Assembly (NCBI RefSeq): GCF_001281405.1
Contig: NZ_CP010401.1
Span: 210,001-274,000 of the forward strand
Origin: Bartonella ancashensis
GTDB lineage: Bacteria; Pseudomonadota; Alphaproteobacteria; Rhizobiales; Rhizobiaceae
DNA: 64,000 nt
Direction of reading: 5' to 3'
Shown: in pieces, positions 50,893 through 60,345 of the stretch
How positions within the stretch are numbered: the stretch's first letter is position 1
Layout: every line of letters starts with the position of its first letter
Made by a program: the position numbers and the translations under genes
The notes under the pieces: generated by a model
The model's database searches: none
Told to the model about the DNA's origin: nothing
Seen by the model: the letters and a program-made list of their open reading frames with translations, nothing else

Positions 50893-51822
50893 GCAAGAAA
50901 CAAAGGAAGTTTTTTCAGCTGTACTGCTTATTTTAATAAAATTTTTGTACAATCAAGAAGCTAAAAAGAGGAGTTATAAGTGCAAACATGGTAATACATA
51001 TGAAGATGTAATCTAAATTTGTTTTAAGAGTGTTTTCGCGTTTTTATACTCCTCTTCCCTCTTGATTTACTGGTGATTGACTATCAATAAAAAGAGAGGG
51101 GGTGCCTCTTATTGAACATAGTTCTTATTGTGTGCCTTCATTGCCCTCACAGTGTTTTCCCTTTTACTGAGGTGCAGGTTTTCTTCGTGTGGAACAGTAA
51201 TCTGTGTTTAGAGCTTTCCTGATATTATTTGAAGTTTTCCTAATATTCTTCACCCGTTGCCTCATGCGAAATATGAAGCTGAATGTATACTCTCTCTCAG
51301 GGGCAGATTAAAGACAACATTGTATAGCATGCAAAGACTGTAAATCCTGTAATAACTTTTAGGATCATTGTGAGTATGATTCCCTTAATTTACCCAAAAA
51401 AAACTATGATCTCTTTACATTCTTAAAAATTATGCACGAGAGCATTTTTTATCAAAGAACATATAGATCATCCCTAAAATAGCAAAAAAACAACAGTATT
51501 CTGCATGTTATTTTTTCTTGTTATAAAAATGACAAATTTTTATCTTACTTGTAAGGGCCATTGGAAAAAGAATTGAGTTTGAAAAGTTGATTTACTCTTG
51601 TTAAAATGTGAGAGTCCGCAGCGTTATAATGGCAAGGAAACTTTAAAGCAAAAGCGGTTCTGTATTTTCTGCATTAAGAAAAACTGATAGCACTAAGCAA
51701 TGGCAGCACTTAAATTTGCCACCGGCTTTACGCACTTAGCAGGAAGTAAGGCTTTTCCTTAAATACTCAAAAGATTGAGACTCTATTTGCGAGTTATTTC
51801 GATAGTTAAGGAGAAAGTTATC
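50893..51822. other. Intergenic region
   Basis: No supported gene. Contains a hairpin near 51048-51110 related to one at 56093-56134, and a promoter-like CGTTATAATGG at 51622-51631 that matches the element before 40717. Confidence 0.4.
51048..51110 (+). terminator. Possible terminator module shared with another Bep
   Basis: CTCTTCCCTCTTGATT and AAAAAGAGAGGG can form an imperfect stem around a loop containing ATTGACTATCAATA. The same layout (CTCCCTTC ... ATCATCAATAGAAGGGAG) follows the Bep ending at 55936, suggesting a duplicated 3' module. Confidence 0.4.
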
Positions 51823-53463
51823 ATGACTATAGGGAAACCGATCTCTCAGCACTATGTTTATCCTGATACTCAAATATTAAAAAATAAATATAATCTAATG
51901 GATGCCGCACAACTTGAAGAAAAATGTGCACAAAATATAGCAGAAGCAACCATCGCTCTGAGGAAAGAATCCTTTCCAGAGCGTTTTGATTCTTCTTATA
52001 TCAAGCATATCCATAAGTGCATGTTTGAAAAAACATTTGAATGGGCTGGGCATACACGTGATAAACCATTCATATTTATGGATGGCTCCTCTGCCTACAT
52101 GCCGGAAATGAGTCTGAGTGAAAATGTTCACTATGCAGATGGTAAGGAATTTAGAAAGCTTTTTCGGGAATTTGATAACACGCTTGCTGAAAAAAATAAT
52201 TTAAGGGGTTTGTCGCGCACAGAATTTATTCGTCATGCGGCACCACTTTTTGCCTCTCTCAACTATATACACCCCTTCAGAGATGGTAATGAACATGTAC
52301 AACGATTATTTTTTGAGAGGCTCTCTCAATTTGCGGGGCATGAGCTAAATTTTTCTCTCGTAACAAGGGAGCGCATGATTGATGCCTGTTCTGGAGCGAT
52401 GGAGCGTAATAATCTAACGTTAGTGCGACATATGTTCGAGGATATATCCAATCCCCACAAAAGAGAGATCCTACAAAATTTTATGAAGCATGCAGAATCC
52501 TTCCAAAAAGAAGGCTTTGATACCCGCAACGTTGTCGTAGCATTAGAAGATTTTCCTGTTTTTGGGGTTTTTGCAGGTGTCAGAGATGATATTGTTGCTG
52601 TTAGTACAAAAGATATGCTCGTTATTTGTGAGACAAAAGATTTCGATGAAGAACAACAATTAAAGACCCTCTCTAAGGGTGATTTCGTGAGTTTTTCCTC
52701 AAAACAATCTCCCGAAATTCTAATTCCTGAAAAAAAGATGGGTTTCCTCCCGAAAAATGAACTTTTCCAAATGATTGAGAAACATATCTTAATTCGAGAA
52801 AGCACTCAACTTATCCAGAGATTATCACAAACTGTCTACAATAATCCTAATATACTAGACGACAAACTGAGCCAAATTAATAAGGACCAAAGCTTTGCTG
52901 CAACTCTCTCTCAACAAATCGAAACCAATCCTAGATCTATTGCTGAGCTTGCGGGAGCTAAATACCTTTTCGTGAAGAACAATACACGTAAGAATGCTGA
53001 AAATTGCGCTCTTGCTCTTGCAACCGTAGTTAGGGAGCATGGAGAAATTGCCACATATGTGTGTGAACAAAGTGTTGAAAACTATCAGCAAGAAAGAGAG
53101 CGCAAAGGAGTTTCTATTGACGTCCCAAACGCACGATTACAGAATGTCCTTTCATTGTCCAAATCTGCAAAACTTCAAAAAGAAGCCTTTCTTCTCGACC
53201 CTGATCTAAAAAAAGAATTCGAATGTTATGAGAAAGCACTCAACAAGCGTCTCTCTAGAAAAGAACACAAAGCCATTGAAGAAAAAGACTTTTTGGAACT
53301 TGCTAAAACTGTTGGCGTCTCTATTAAACAAGCTCAGAAAATTGCAAGAATTGTTGACCTTACCAAAGCAACGCAGAGACATGTCCAAGAACTTGATGCT
53401 GAATCGTCAAAAAAGCTAATTACTGCTGTAGTAAAACAACGTAAAAGGGCTGCATCATTTTGA
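51823..53463 (+). CDS. Bep effector, Fic-OB-BID with altered Fic motif
   Basis: The ATG at 51823 (AAGGAG upstream) is preferred over 51775. 546 residues. Fic about 1-215 with YVYPDTQILKNKYN start; motif at 150-161 reads HPFRDGNEHVQR. Catalytic His is kept but the second Gly is Glu and the first Arg is His, so activity is doubtful. OB about 230-308. Complete BID from about 328 (IQRLSQTVYN) to about 530, with a strongly basic tail (KQRKRAASF). Open throughout. Confidence 0.87.
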   Translation: MTIGKPISQHYVYPDTQILKNKYNLMDAAQLEEKCAQNIAEATIALRKESFPERFDSSYIKHIHKCMFEKTFEWAGHTRDKPFIFMDGSSAYMPEMSLSENVHYADGKEFRKLFREFDNTLAEKNNLRGLSRTEFIRHAAPLFASLNYIHPFRDGNEHVQRLFFERLSQFAGHELNFSLVTRERMIDACSGAMERNNLTLVRHMFEDISNPHKREILQNFMKHAESFQKEGFDTRNVVVALEDFPVFGVFAGVRDDIVAVSTKDMLVICETKDFDEEQQLKTLSKGDFVSFSSKQSPEILIPEKKMGFLPKNELFQMIEKHILIRESTQLIQRLSQTVYNNPNILDDKLSQINKDQSFAATLSQQIETNPRSIAELAGAKYLFVKNNTRKNAENCALALATVVREHGEIATYVCEQSVENYQQERERKGVSIDVPNARLQNVLSLSKSAKLQKEAFLLDPDLKKEFECYEKALNKRLSRKEHKAIEEKDFLELAKTVGVSIKQAQKIARIVDLTKATQRHVQELDAESSKKLITAVVKQRKRAASF

Positions 53464-54307
53464 TATGCAATCGTAAATAACGGGAAAAAATATTTGCTAT
53501 CATTTTAGTAAAGTTTACTACAGTGATAAGCTGGAAGATTTTGAGCCATATGAGGTGCAGTTTTCTCTTTAGTGGTGATTTCGTTAAGTTTTTTCTGTAG
53601 TTTTTGCATATAATGTAAGTATTTTTTGTATAAGGTTGTATTCTAGAACTCATCGGTTATCAGGGTTACTTTGAATATCATCGCAAATGAGATTCTTTCA
53701 TTTGCCTGTGATTTTCGTCTATCCGTAATATTGTGGCTTCTTCGTACTTTTCAGAAATTGAAGCATGAAGAGGAAGTCTCTTCATGGTTGTTACAGAATT
53801 GTTAAAAGAACACATCAAAGCACTAAAAAATTAGAAAATCATTATGGATAATAATATTTCCTTTATTTCTAGCAAAAAAACCTTGTCAGCAGCGAGATAA
53901 CGCTTCAAAAACCCTATTTTGTTAACCTTAATAAGAAATTCTATAGCACCATCGAGAATGGCATATACATATGTTTTTTTACCTCAATTTGTACTCTTGA
54001 AATATATCAAAAGTGGGTCTACTTATTGCGAAAAGTAATATGCTTTCGTATGAAAGGAGATAATATCGGCCCTTTCTTCGTTTTTTGGAAATTACGCTTG
54101 CCATAACTTAAAGGATTTCTTCATTTTACAGGATAGGTTTTTTGAGAAATTTCTTAAGCGTAGCACTAAGGAGGATATGAAAATAGTTTGAGAAGTTCAT
54201 CCCTACTATTTAAATCTTTCTCATTGAGAATGAGTCGGATTCACGTCTGAAATGTCTGAAAATCTGAACGCTTTTGTGATCTTTATAATACTAAGGAGGA
54301 ATTTATC
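53464..54307. other. Intergenic region
   Basis: No supported gene. A 15-codon ORF at about 53783 follows GAGGAAGTCTCTTC, similar to the other leader start regions, but it lies over 450 bases before the next Bep. CTAAGGAGGA at 54291-54300 is the ribosome site of the next gene. Confidence 0.4.
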
Positions 54308-55936
54308 ATGATGAATAATGATGATAGTCACACCCGCGACACTAGTCCCAAACCTGACAATTATACTTATCCTAACTCGAATACATTAAAGAATAAATAT
54401 GGGTTAACGGATATGGCTCAGTTTGAGCAAAAAGCTGCACATGATACCACGAAAGAAATTATTAATCTCCGGCTAGAGCTCCTCCCAGAAAATCTTGATT
54501 CCTCTTATCTCAAATACATTCATAAACGCTTGTTTAGGAATACATTTGAATGGGCCGGACATACCCGTAATGTTCCTTTTATATTTTCAGACGGCTCCTC
54601 AGCTTCCATGTCAGAAATGGTAAGATCAGATGCTCGACATATTTGTTTTGCATCAGCTAATGAAATTACGCAAGGCTTAAAAAATGTAGATAAAATTCTT
54701 CTTGATGGGGATAATTTTAGAGGTCTATCGCGCAGAGAATTTGTCAATGAAGCATCAGGACTCTTTGCTGCTGTTAATTACCTACACCCCTTCAGAGAAG
54801 GAAATGGACGCACTCAGCGAATGTTTTTTGAAACCCTCGCCAAAATTGCAGGCCATGAGCTAGATTTTTCTCTTGTAACAAAAAAACGCATGACTGATGT
54901 CTGCATTGCAGCAATGGGACAAATGAACCCAATGCCGATGCGACGTATGTTTGAGGATATTTCTCATCCTCAAAAGAGGGCTATCTTGAAAGAATTTCTG
55001 GACATCGCGAAAGAGCGTGGAATCGATGTTGATAATCGTTATGTTATTGTAGCAGAAGAAGGCATGAGCATCATGGGAACCTTTGTAACTTCTGGAGACA
55101 AGGGGTTTACCGTTGATACTGGTAACGCTTTTGTTATTTGTATGAAAGAGGATGCTATTGCAGAAAATCTAGACAATGTACAAGTTGGTGAATATGTAAG
55201 CTTTACGGCTGCAAATGCCCCAGAGATTCTGATACCCGAAAAGAAAATGGGCCCTCTTCCACACAAAAAACTACTTCAAGGGGTATCCCAAGATCCCTAT
55301 ATTCAGGAAAATCTTTCTAAAATCAGAGAATTATCAAAAATTGTTTATGGCAATCCGGAAATACTGAATGAAGAGATGGAGAAAATCCAAAGAAATCCAA
55401 CCCTTGCTAAAAATTTAGCGCAACAAATTAAGAACGATCCTGAATCTATTGCAGGACTTGCAGGAAAGCGACTCCTATTATTGAAGGATAGTACTCGTAG
55501 GAATGCTGAATACAATGTTGTTGTTCTTATTGCTGCAGTCGAAAATCATGCAAATATTTCTGGATATGTACAAGAAAAGATCATTCATGATTATCAAAAA
55601 GAAGCAGAGCGCAAAGAAAATTGTGTTGAAGTGCCAGATAAAAATTTATGGAAGCTCCTCTCTTTGTCAGGAGAACAACGAAAGGAACTCCTTCTTCGAA
55701 ATCCTGATCTGAAAAAAGAATTAAATCAGTATACACAAAAAATTAGCACCCGTCTTTCACCAGAAGAGCACAAAGCTGTTGATAGAAATGACTCTGCAGA
55801 ATTTGCTAGAACTGTTGGTATCTCCGTTGAAAAAGCTCAAAAAGCTATAGAAGTAGTTAAGCTTGTCAAGGAAGTGCATGCACAAGCTCAAAAACTCGGC
55901 CTAGAGCAGTCAAAACATATGGCTCTGGTTAGCTAG
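54308..55936 (+). CDS. Bep effector, intact Fic-OB-BID
   Basis: 542 residues; TAAGGAGG upstream, ATGATG start (54308 or 54311). Fic domain about 15-225 with canonical motif HPFREGNGRTQR at 160-171 and flap FIFSDGSSASMSEM; expected AMP transferase. OB about 238-315 with EILIPEKKMGPL. One complete BID from about 337 (IRELSKIVYG) to about 535. Close in organisation to the gene at 40902. No antitoxin or remnant is seen upstream. Confidence 0.9.
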   Translation: MMNNDDSHTRDTSPKPDNYTYPNSNTLKNKYGLTDMAQFEQKAAHDTTKEIINLRLELLPENLDSSYLKYIHKRLFRNTFEWAGHTRNVPFIFSDGSSASMSEMVRSDARHICFASANEITQGLKNVDKILLDGDNFRGLSRREFVNEASGLFAAVNYLHPFREGNGRTQRMFFETLAKIAGHELDFSLVTKKRMTDVCIAAMGQMNPMPMRRMFEDISHPQKRAILKEFLDIAKERGIDVDNRYVIVAEEGMSIMGTFVTSGDKGFTVDTGNAFVICMKEDAIAENLDNVQVGEYVSFTAANAPEILIPEKKMGPLPHKKLLQGVSQDPYIQENLSKIRELSKIVYGNPEILNEEMEKIQRNPTLAKNLAQQIKNDPESIAGLAGKRLLLLKDSTRRNAEYNVVVLIAAVENHANISGYVQEKIIHDYQKEAERKENCVEVPDKNLWKLLSLSGEQRKELLLRNPDLKKELNQYTQKISTRLSPEEHKAVDRNDSAEFARTVGISVEKAQKAIEVVKLVKEVHAQAQKLGLEQSKHMALVS

Positions 55937-57034
55937 GGTTACAAAAGCTTACTGTTTAAAAACTATGCCCCAAAAATGATGAAGTCATTTTTGATAGGGC
56001 TGGATGTAGTTAAGTGCGAAATATTGTAGAACATAGTTTGGATTTACTTCAACTGGTATTTACTTCACATTCTTCAGTGTTTCTCCCTTCATTCATTGTT
56101 GTTAATCATCAATAGAAGGGAGAGCCTTTTTGTTTGAAATTGCTTTGTATCTCTTTACTGTTCTCTCAGCACTTACTTTACAATTTATTGTGCGCATTAT
56201 ATTTAGCGTAAAGTTGTTGTTCGTCTTTTGACATTATAGTATCGATCTTAATTATATATCGATCTTAATTATATTAAGCGTGAAGCTAAAAACTTAAATC
56301 TCCACACAAGCTAACTAAAGAAAACATTAAACTACGTGCCTGACACTTATGGAGTTATGATTATTTTTTAGCATAATTGAAAATTGTTTTTGTCGACGAT
56401 CTTATGATAATCATTGTCTTTATTTTCTCCCCAAATATAAAACATACTCAAACAGGTTTCTTTTAAAGACTCCCATAAATAAATTTTCAAAAGTAACTTT
56501 TTAAAAGGCAGATAAATTCACCGCGGATAAATATTCTTTTCTTAAATAAGACAATAATTTTTAGAAAAACTGCGACCTAAAAAGAGCATAAATAAGAATT
56601 TTTTTCTTTTAATCTTGACATTTAAAAAAAATCCTACCGAGTATCCCTCGGAAAATGGTCACTGTCTAATTACATGATATATTAATAGGGCACCTAGAGT
56701 GAACGGGTCGTTCTCATTTGGCTGCCACGAGGGGAATTATTTTTCTCTAATGAAAATTGAAATAAGAACTACGAATATACGGGTTTGTCACGGGTTTTTC
56801 TTTGTGCAACAGAAATAAAATTAAGAAAAAGGGCAAGGATTCTTTATTAATAGAAGTTTCTGTATCTCTCTTACATTGAAAAATCGCAACAATGCTGCAG
56901 CGTAATTTGTTCTGTTATTGAATTTTGTATGTTTCAAAAGATTGAGCTTTTTTCTACAAATATTTGAATCCTTAGACATTTTATGCGTTGTTCTGCATGC
57001 TAAGGAAGCAGCTTCATGCTAGATAAATTAGATT
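55937..57034. other. Intergenic region
   Basis: No supported gene. Hairpins at 55970-55993 (AAAAATGA / TCATTTTT) and 56093-56134 are the only structures noted, besides a short CCGAG/CTCGG hairpin near 56637. Confidence 0.4.
56093..56134 (+). terminator. Terminator-like hairpin with U-run
   Basis: Stem CTCCCTTC / GAAGGGAG around a loop of about 14 bases, followed by AGCCTTTTTG. It lies about 155 bases after the preceding Bep and is related to the element near 51048. Confidence 0.5.
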
Positions 57035-57420
57035 ATGTTCACTAAACCTATCCAAGAACCCTGTGTGTTAAAAAATAAATATGGAATAACTGACTTTGAA
57101 CAATTGGAACAACGGATTACACATGATGCGGCAAAAGCTGTGGTTTCTTTGTGATTAGAGTTCCCACTAGAAAGCTGTGCCTCCTTTTATTTGGAGTATA
57201 TTCATAAACGTTATTTACAAATGCATTTAAATGGGCTTGATATATATTAAGCTCATCCAGAACCTAGAAAAACACACTCACAGAGTTTAAGGTTGAAGAA
57301 TCAAGGGAACTTCGTCATCGCTAGTGAAAATTTTAGAGGGTTAATCATTTGAAGAATGTGAATAGGAGCAGTGGAAGAGCTTTTGCTTATATTGAAGTGT
57401 TCCTTTAATAAAAAATCTTT
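57035..57420 (+). pseudogene. Relic of a Fic-type Bep N-terminus
   Basis: ATG at 57035 opens 38 codons with PCVLKNKYGITDFEQLEQR and THDAAKAVVSL before a TGA. LEFPLESCASFYLEYIHKR follows in a second frame and ENFRGLII in a third. These match the first 110 residues of the Fic domain in the neighbours. The Fic motif, OB and BID are gone. A truncated, dead copy directly before the intact antitoxin-Bep module. Confidence 0.75.
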
Positions 57421-57567
57421 CGATGCGTCCCCTATTCCTCTTTACGATATAAATGAGCGCTCTATTTTAAAGGAAAGAGAATGTTAGCCACTTCGCTTCA
57501 AAAGTGATGTAGAGTTGAAACTCACTCCGAAAGTAGTGTTAAATTGAAAAAGACTTATGGATGTATA

Positions 57568-57622
57568 GCATCAAAATAATGAAACAAAAATACACATACA
57601 TTAATCAAAAAAGGAGGTCTCT
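57568..57622 (+). promoter_or_regulatory. biaA promoter and ribosome binding site
   Basis: GCATCAAAATAATGAAACAAAA (57568 on) matches the region before the leader ORF at 40717. AAAGGAGGTCTCT gives an excellent ribosome site for the ATG at 57623. Confidence 0.5.
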
Positions 57623-57820
57623 ATGACAACAAACAATCCTACATCTCTTACAGAAGAAGAGTTGCAAAAACGCCGTGAAGCTGTTGATTTTGCTATCAGC
57701 ACTCACGAACTCGAGGGAATAAAACTCCATCCCAAAACGCTTGAAATCCTAGAAGGATATGCGAAGGGGGACTATTCGCTCGAAGAATTTAACACTCTCA
57801 TGGATCAAGCTCAATTATGA
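57623..57820 (+). CDS. biaA: BiaA/VbhA-type antitoxin of a Fic Bep
   Basis: 65 residues. The inhibitory motif [S/T]xxxE[G/N] is present as THELEG at residues 27-32; in class I Fic antitoxins the Glu (here E31) contacts the second Arg of the Fic motif and blocks ATP positioning. The flanking KRREAVD and HPKTLEILEGYA segments are the usual helices. It lies 24 bases before a Fic-OB-BID gene, the layout of BiaA-Bep1 in lineage 3 Bartonella and VbhA-VbhT. It should keep the effector inactive inside the bacterium; having no BID, it would not be secreted. Confidence 0.85.
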   Translation: MTTNNPTSLTEEELQKRREAVDFAISTHELEGIKLHPKTLEILEGYAKGDYSLEEFNTLMDQAQL

Positions 57821-57844
57821 CAAAATAACCTGTGAGAAACTGAC

Positions 57845-59365
57845 ATGTCAGCACAAAATTACACCTATCCAGACAGCCGAACACTCAAAAATAAATATGG
57901 TATTAAAAATTTAAAGAAATTTGAGAAAAAATGTGCTCACGATTCAGCAAGGGCAGCCGTCAATTTGCTTCGTGAGTCCGCACCTGAACGCTTTGACGTT
58001 AATTATTTGCAACATATCCATAAATCCCTATTTAATAGTACATTTGAATGGGCTGGACAGACGCGCGAAAAGTCTTTCCAATTTTCAGATGGAAGCGTCG
58101 CTTCTATGCCAGGGATGCAAAAAGTTAACGTAAGAATTCCTTTTGCTATTGATGGTGAGATAAGAAAAACACTGGATGAGGTAGATAAGAACATTCTTGC
58201 GAATAATTATTTCAAGGGCTCATCACGGGAAGAGTTCGTTGACCAGATGGCTAATGTGCTGACTAAGTTGAATCATGCACATCCTTTTAGAGAAGGAAAT
58301 GGTCGTACACAACGTATATTTTGTACAAAGCTCGCTGAAGCCTCAGGACACACATTAGATTTTTCTCTTGTAACAAAATTCCGAATGGATTATGCCAGTA
58401 TCATGGCTGCTAAAGGCGAGCCAGGAGTTATGAAATATATGCTGGATGATATTTCTAACCCAGAAAAAATGGCCATGTTGAAGGACTTTTTTAATGACGC
58501 ATCTGGTATAAAAGAGCTTAAGCGTCGTCTTGTCATGACCGCTTACCCAGAAAAAACCTATCATGGTACCTATCTAGGTGGAAGCAATGGAAGTTTCGCG
58601 ATCGAAACTCAGGGTATATACATCGTGGCACATAAGAGCAATCTTCCACCAGAGCAACTGCGCAATTTAAAAGTAGGTGACTTCATCTCTTACACAGAGC
58701 CTGCAGCTAAAAGCCTTGAGGAAAAAAGACGCTTAGAAAAGGAATTATCTCCTCATGAACGCAATGAATTCGCAGCAAAAATTGAAACTGATCCGTTAGC
58801 TAAAGAAATCATTAAAGAAATTCAAAAATTATCAAAGGCTGTTTATGGTAAACTTGATATTTTAGGAGATAAACTGGAGGAAATTAAAGAAAATCCATCC
58901 CTGGGAGAAGAGCTTTCATGGAAAGTTGCGGAAAAACCTCAATTTATCAATAAGCTTGCCGGTAGAAAAATCCTTGGCGTCATCAAAAGTGATCTGCGCA
59001 AACAGGCTGAAGACAATATTATCCCTCTATGTCATGCTCTTGAAAAATATTCAGGTTACATGGGGAAGGTGAAAGTGGGTATTATTCAAAATCGTCAAAT
59101 GAAGCGAAGTCACCGCGGCATTGGCGTAGATCTTTCTACAAAACAAACACAGAGTCCCCCTGCTAAAGTAAGAAGATATGATAAAGAATTTCTCTCGTCA
59201 GAGATGCGCTTGAAAGAGCAGATCAATAAAGAATTACAATCTCAAAAAATGCGTGCAATGGGTAGAAATCATTCAGAGGGAGTATCAAGAGATGTTAAAA
59301 AAATACATCACCATGCTCGGCAGAATAAAGCTCAATCTCCAAAAGCGGTAGCAATGTTTCGATAG
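57845..59365 (+). CDS. Bep1-like effector: Fic-OB and atypical BID, paired with antitoxin
   Basis: 506 residues. Fic about 1-215 with canonical motif HPFREGNGRTQR at 146-157 and flap FQFSDGSVASMPGM. The pairing with a BiaA-type antitoxin suggests a Bep1 homologue; Bep1 of lineage 3 AMPylates Rac-family GTPases, but I cannot confirm the target here. OB about 225-295. BID starts at about 323 (IQKLSKAVYG) and is normal for about 100 residues, ending near SGYMGKVKVG. The last 80 residues lack the final helices (RLS...EHKAI, QAxKIA) of other BIDs and are strongly basic (HHHARQNK). A terminator follows. Confidence 0.88.
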   Translation: MSAQNYTYPDSRTLKNKYGIKNLKKFEKKCAHDSARAAVNLLRESAPERFDVNYLQHIHKSLFNSTFEWAGQTREKSFQFSDGSVASMPGMQKVNVRIPFAIDGEIRKTLDEVDKNILANNYFKGSSREEFVDQMANVLTKLNHAHPFREGNGRTQRIFCTKLAEASGHTLDFSLVTKFRMDYASIMAAKGEPGVMKYMLDDISNPEKMAMLKDFFNDASGIKELKRRLVMTAYPEKTYHGTYLGGSNGSFAIETQGIYIVAHKSNLPPEQLRNLKVGDFISYTEPAAKSLEEKRRLEKELSPHERNEFAAKIETDPLAKEIIKEIQKLSKAVYGKLDILGDKLEEIKENPSLGEELSWKVAEKPQFINKLAGRKILGVIKSDLRKQAEDNIIPLCHALEKYSGYMGKVKVGIIQNRQMKRSHRGIGVDLSTKQTQSPPAKVRRYDKEFLSSEMRLKEQINKELQSQKMRAMGRNHSEGVSRDVKKIHHHARQNKAQSPKAVAMFR

Positions 59366-59393
59366 TAACAATATAAAATTTTAGCTCTTCCTT

Positions 59394-59438
59394 AGGCGAG
59401 ATCTCACATATAACCGATCTCGCCTATTATATTTTTCT
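59394..59438 (+). terminator. Rho-independent terminator ending the Bep array
   Basis: A 10-bp stem AGGCGAGATC / GATCTCGCCT with a 12-base loop, then ATTATATTTTT; 29 bases after the last Bep stop. Confidence 0.85.
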
Positions 59439-60345
59439 CCCCTCCATATTTACAAAATTGATATAAGAAAATTTTTAAAAACATGCATTATCAATTAACT
59501 GATTGAAAAATTTATATTTATTATGCTCCATTAAAAACATCAAAAAACATTATCTGCTCTTATTCCCTTTATGAAATTATGTTTTCAATAGATATGAATT
59601 GCTCATGCAATATTAGGCTTTTCCGGCTACTACCAGACTACTACATGTGAACAAATATCATCATATTTCTTTCCCTATTTACCAGCGTCATTATTATCAT
59701 TCTTGTTATGATTTTTCACAATTATAGTCACATCACTTTGTATTTTTACAAAACAGAGCTTTTCAACAACATAAAAGAATGTAAAATTCCTTAAAAATAG
59801 GTACTAACCTGCTTTTAAAATCCTAAAAGCTAACCTTATAAGTACTTGGAAAACTGCTGTGATCATAATAACCATATTTTTTGAAAAAAAATTGCAGATC
59901 TTAAATGCCCCATACATCAAATAAAGAAATTACATCTGTCTTCACAAAAATTTACAAAACCCTTTGTTAAACTCTTAATCTATGATCTTATCGCGATTAA
60001 AATATTTTGCTCAAAACCCGCTCATAACCGAAACTACGTGGATTATATTTTCTCATAAATAAATATTTTGATGATGCTGCAGCTATTTTCTTCAGTTAAG
60101 AAAAAGAAGCTTTTCTCCTTTGCAATCTTTCAATCCAAATATAGTTGCGCAATTGTGCTAAACTATCCCCTTATCTTATTTTAAAATAATATCCACGAAA
60201 AACGAACTTATAAAGCATTAAAACACTCTTTGCTGAATGAGAAAATCTCATGAAAGAACCTCATGAACTTCATAAAAACAAGATAAAGTCCCACATGTAA
60301 TTGGTAATTGGGATTATTTCAATATTGGTTATGATCTCATCAAGA
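59439..60345. other. AT-rich intergenic region at island edge
   Basis: About 900 bases without a supported gene, between the last Bep and the convergent sensor gene. No tRNA, integrase or obvious attachment repeat is seen that would mark the island boundary. Confidence 0.45.
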
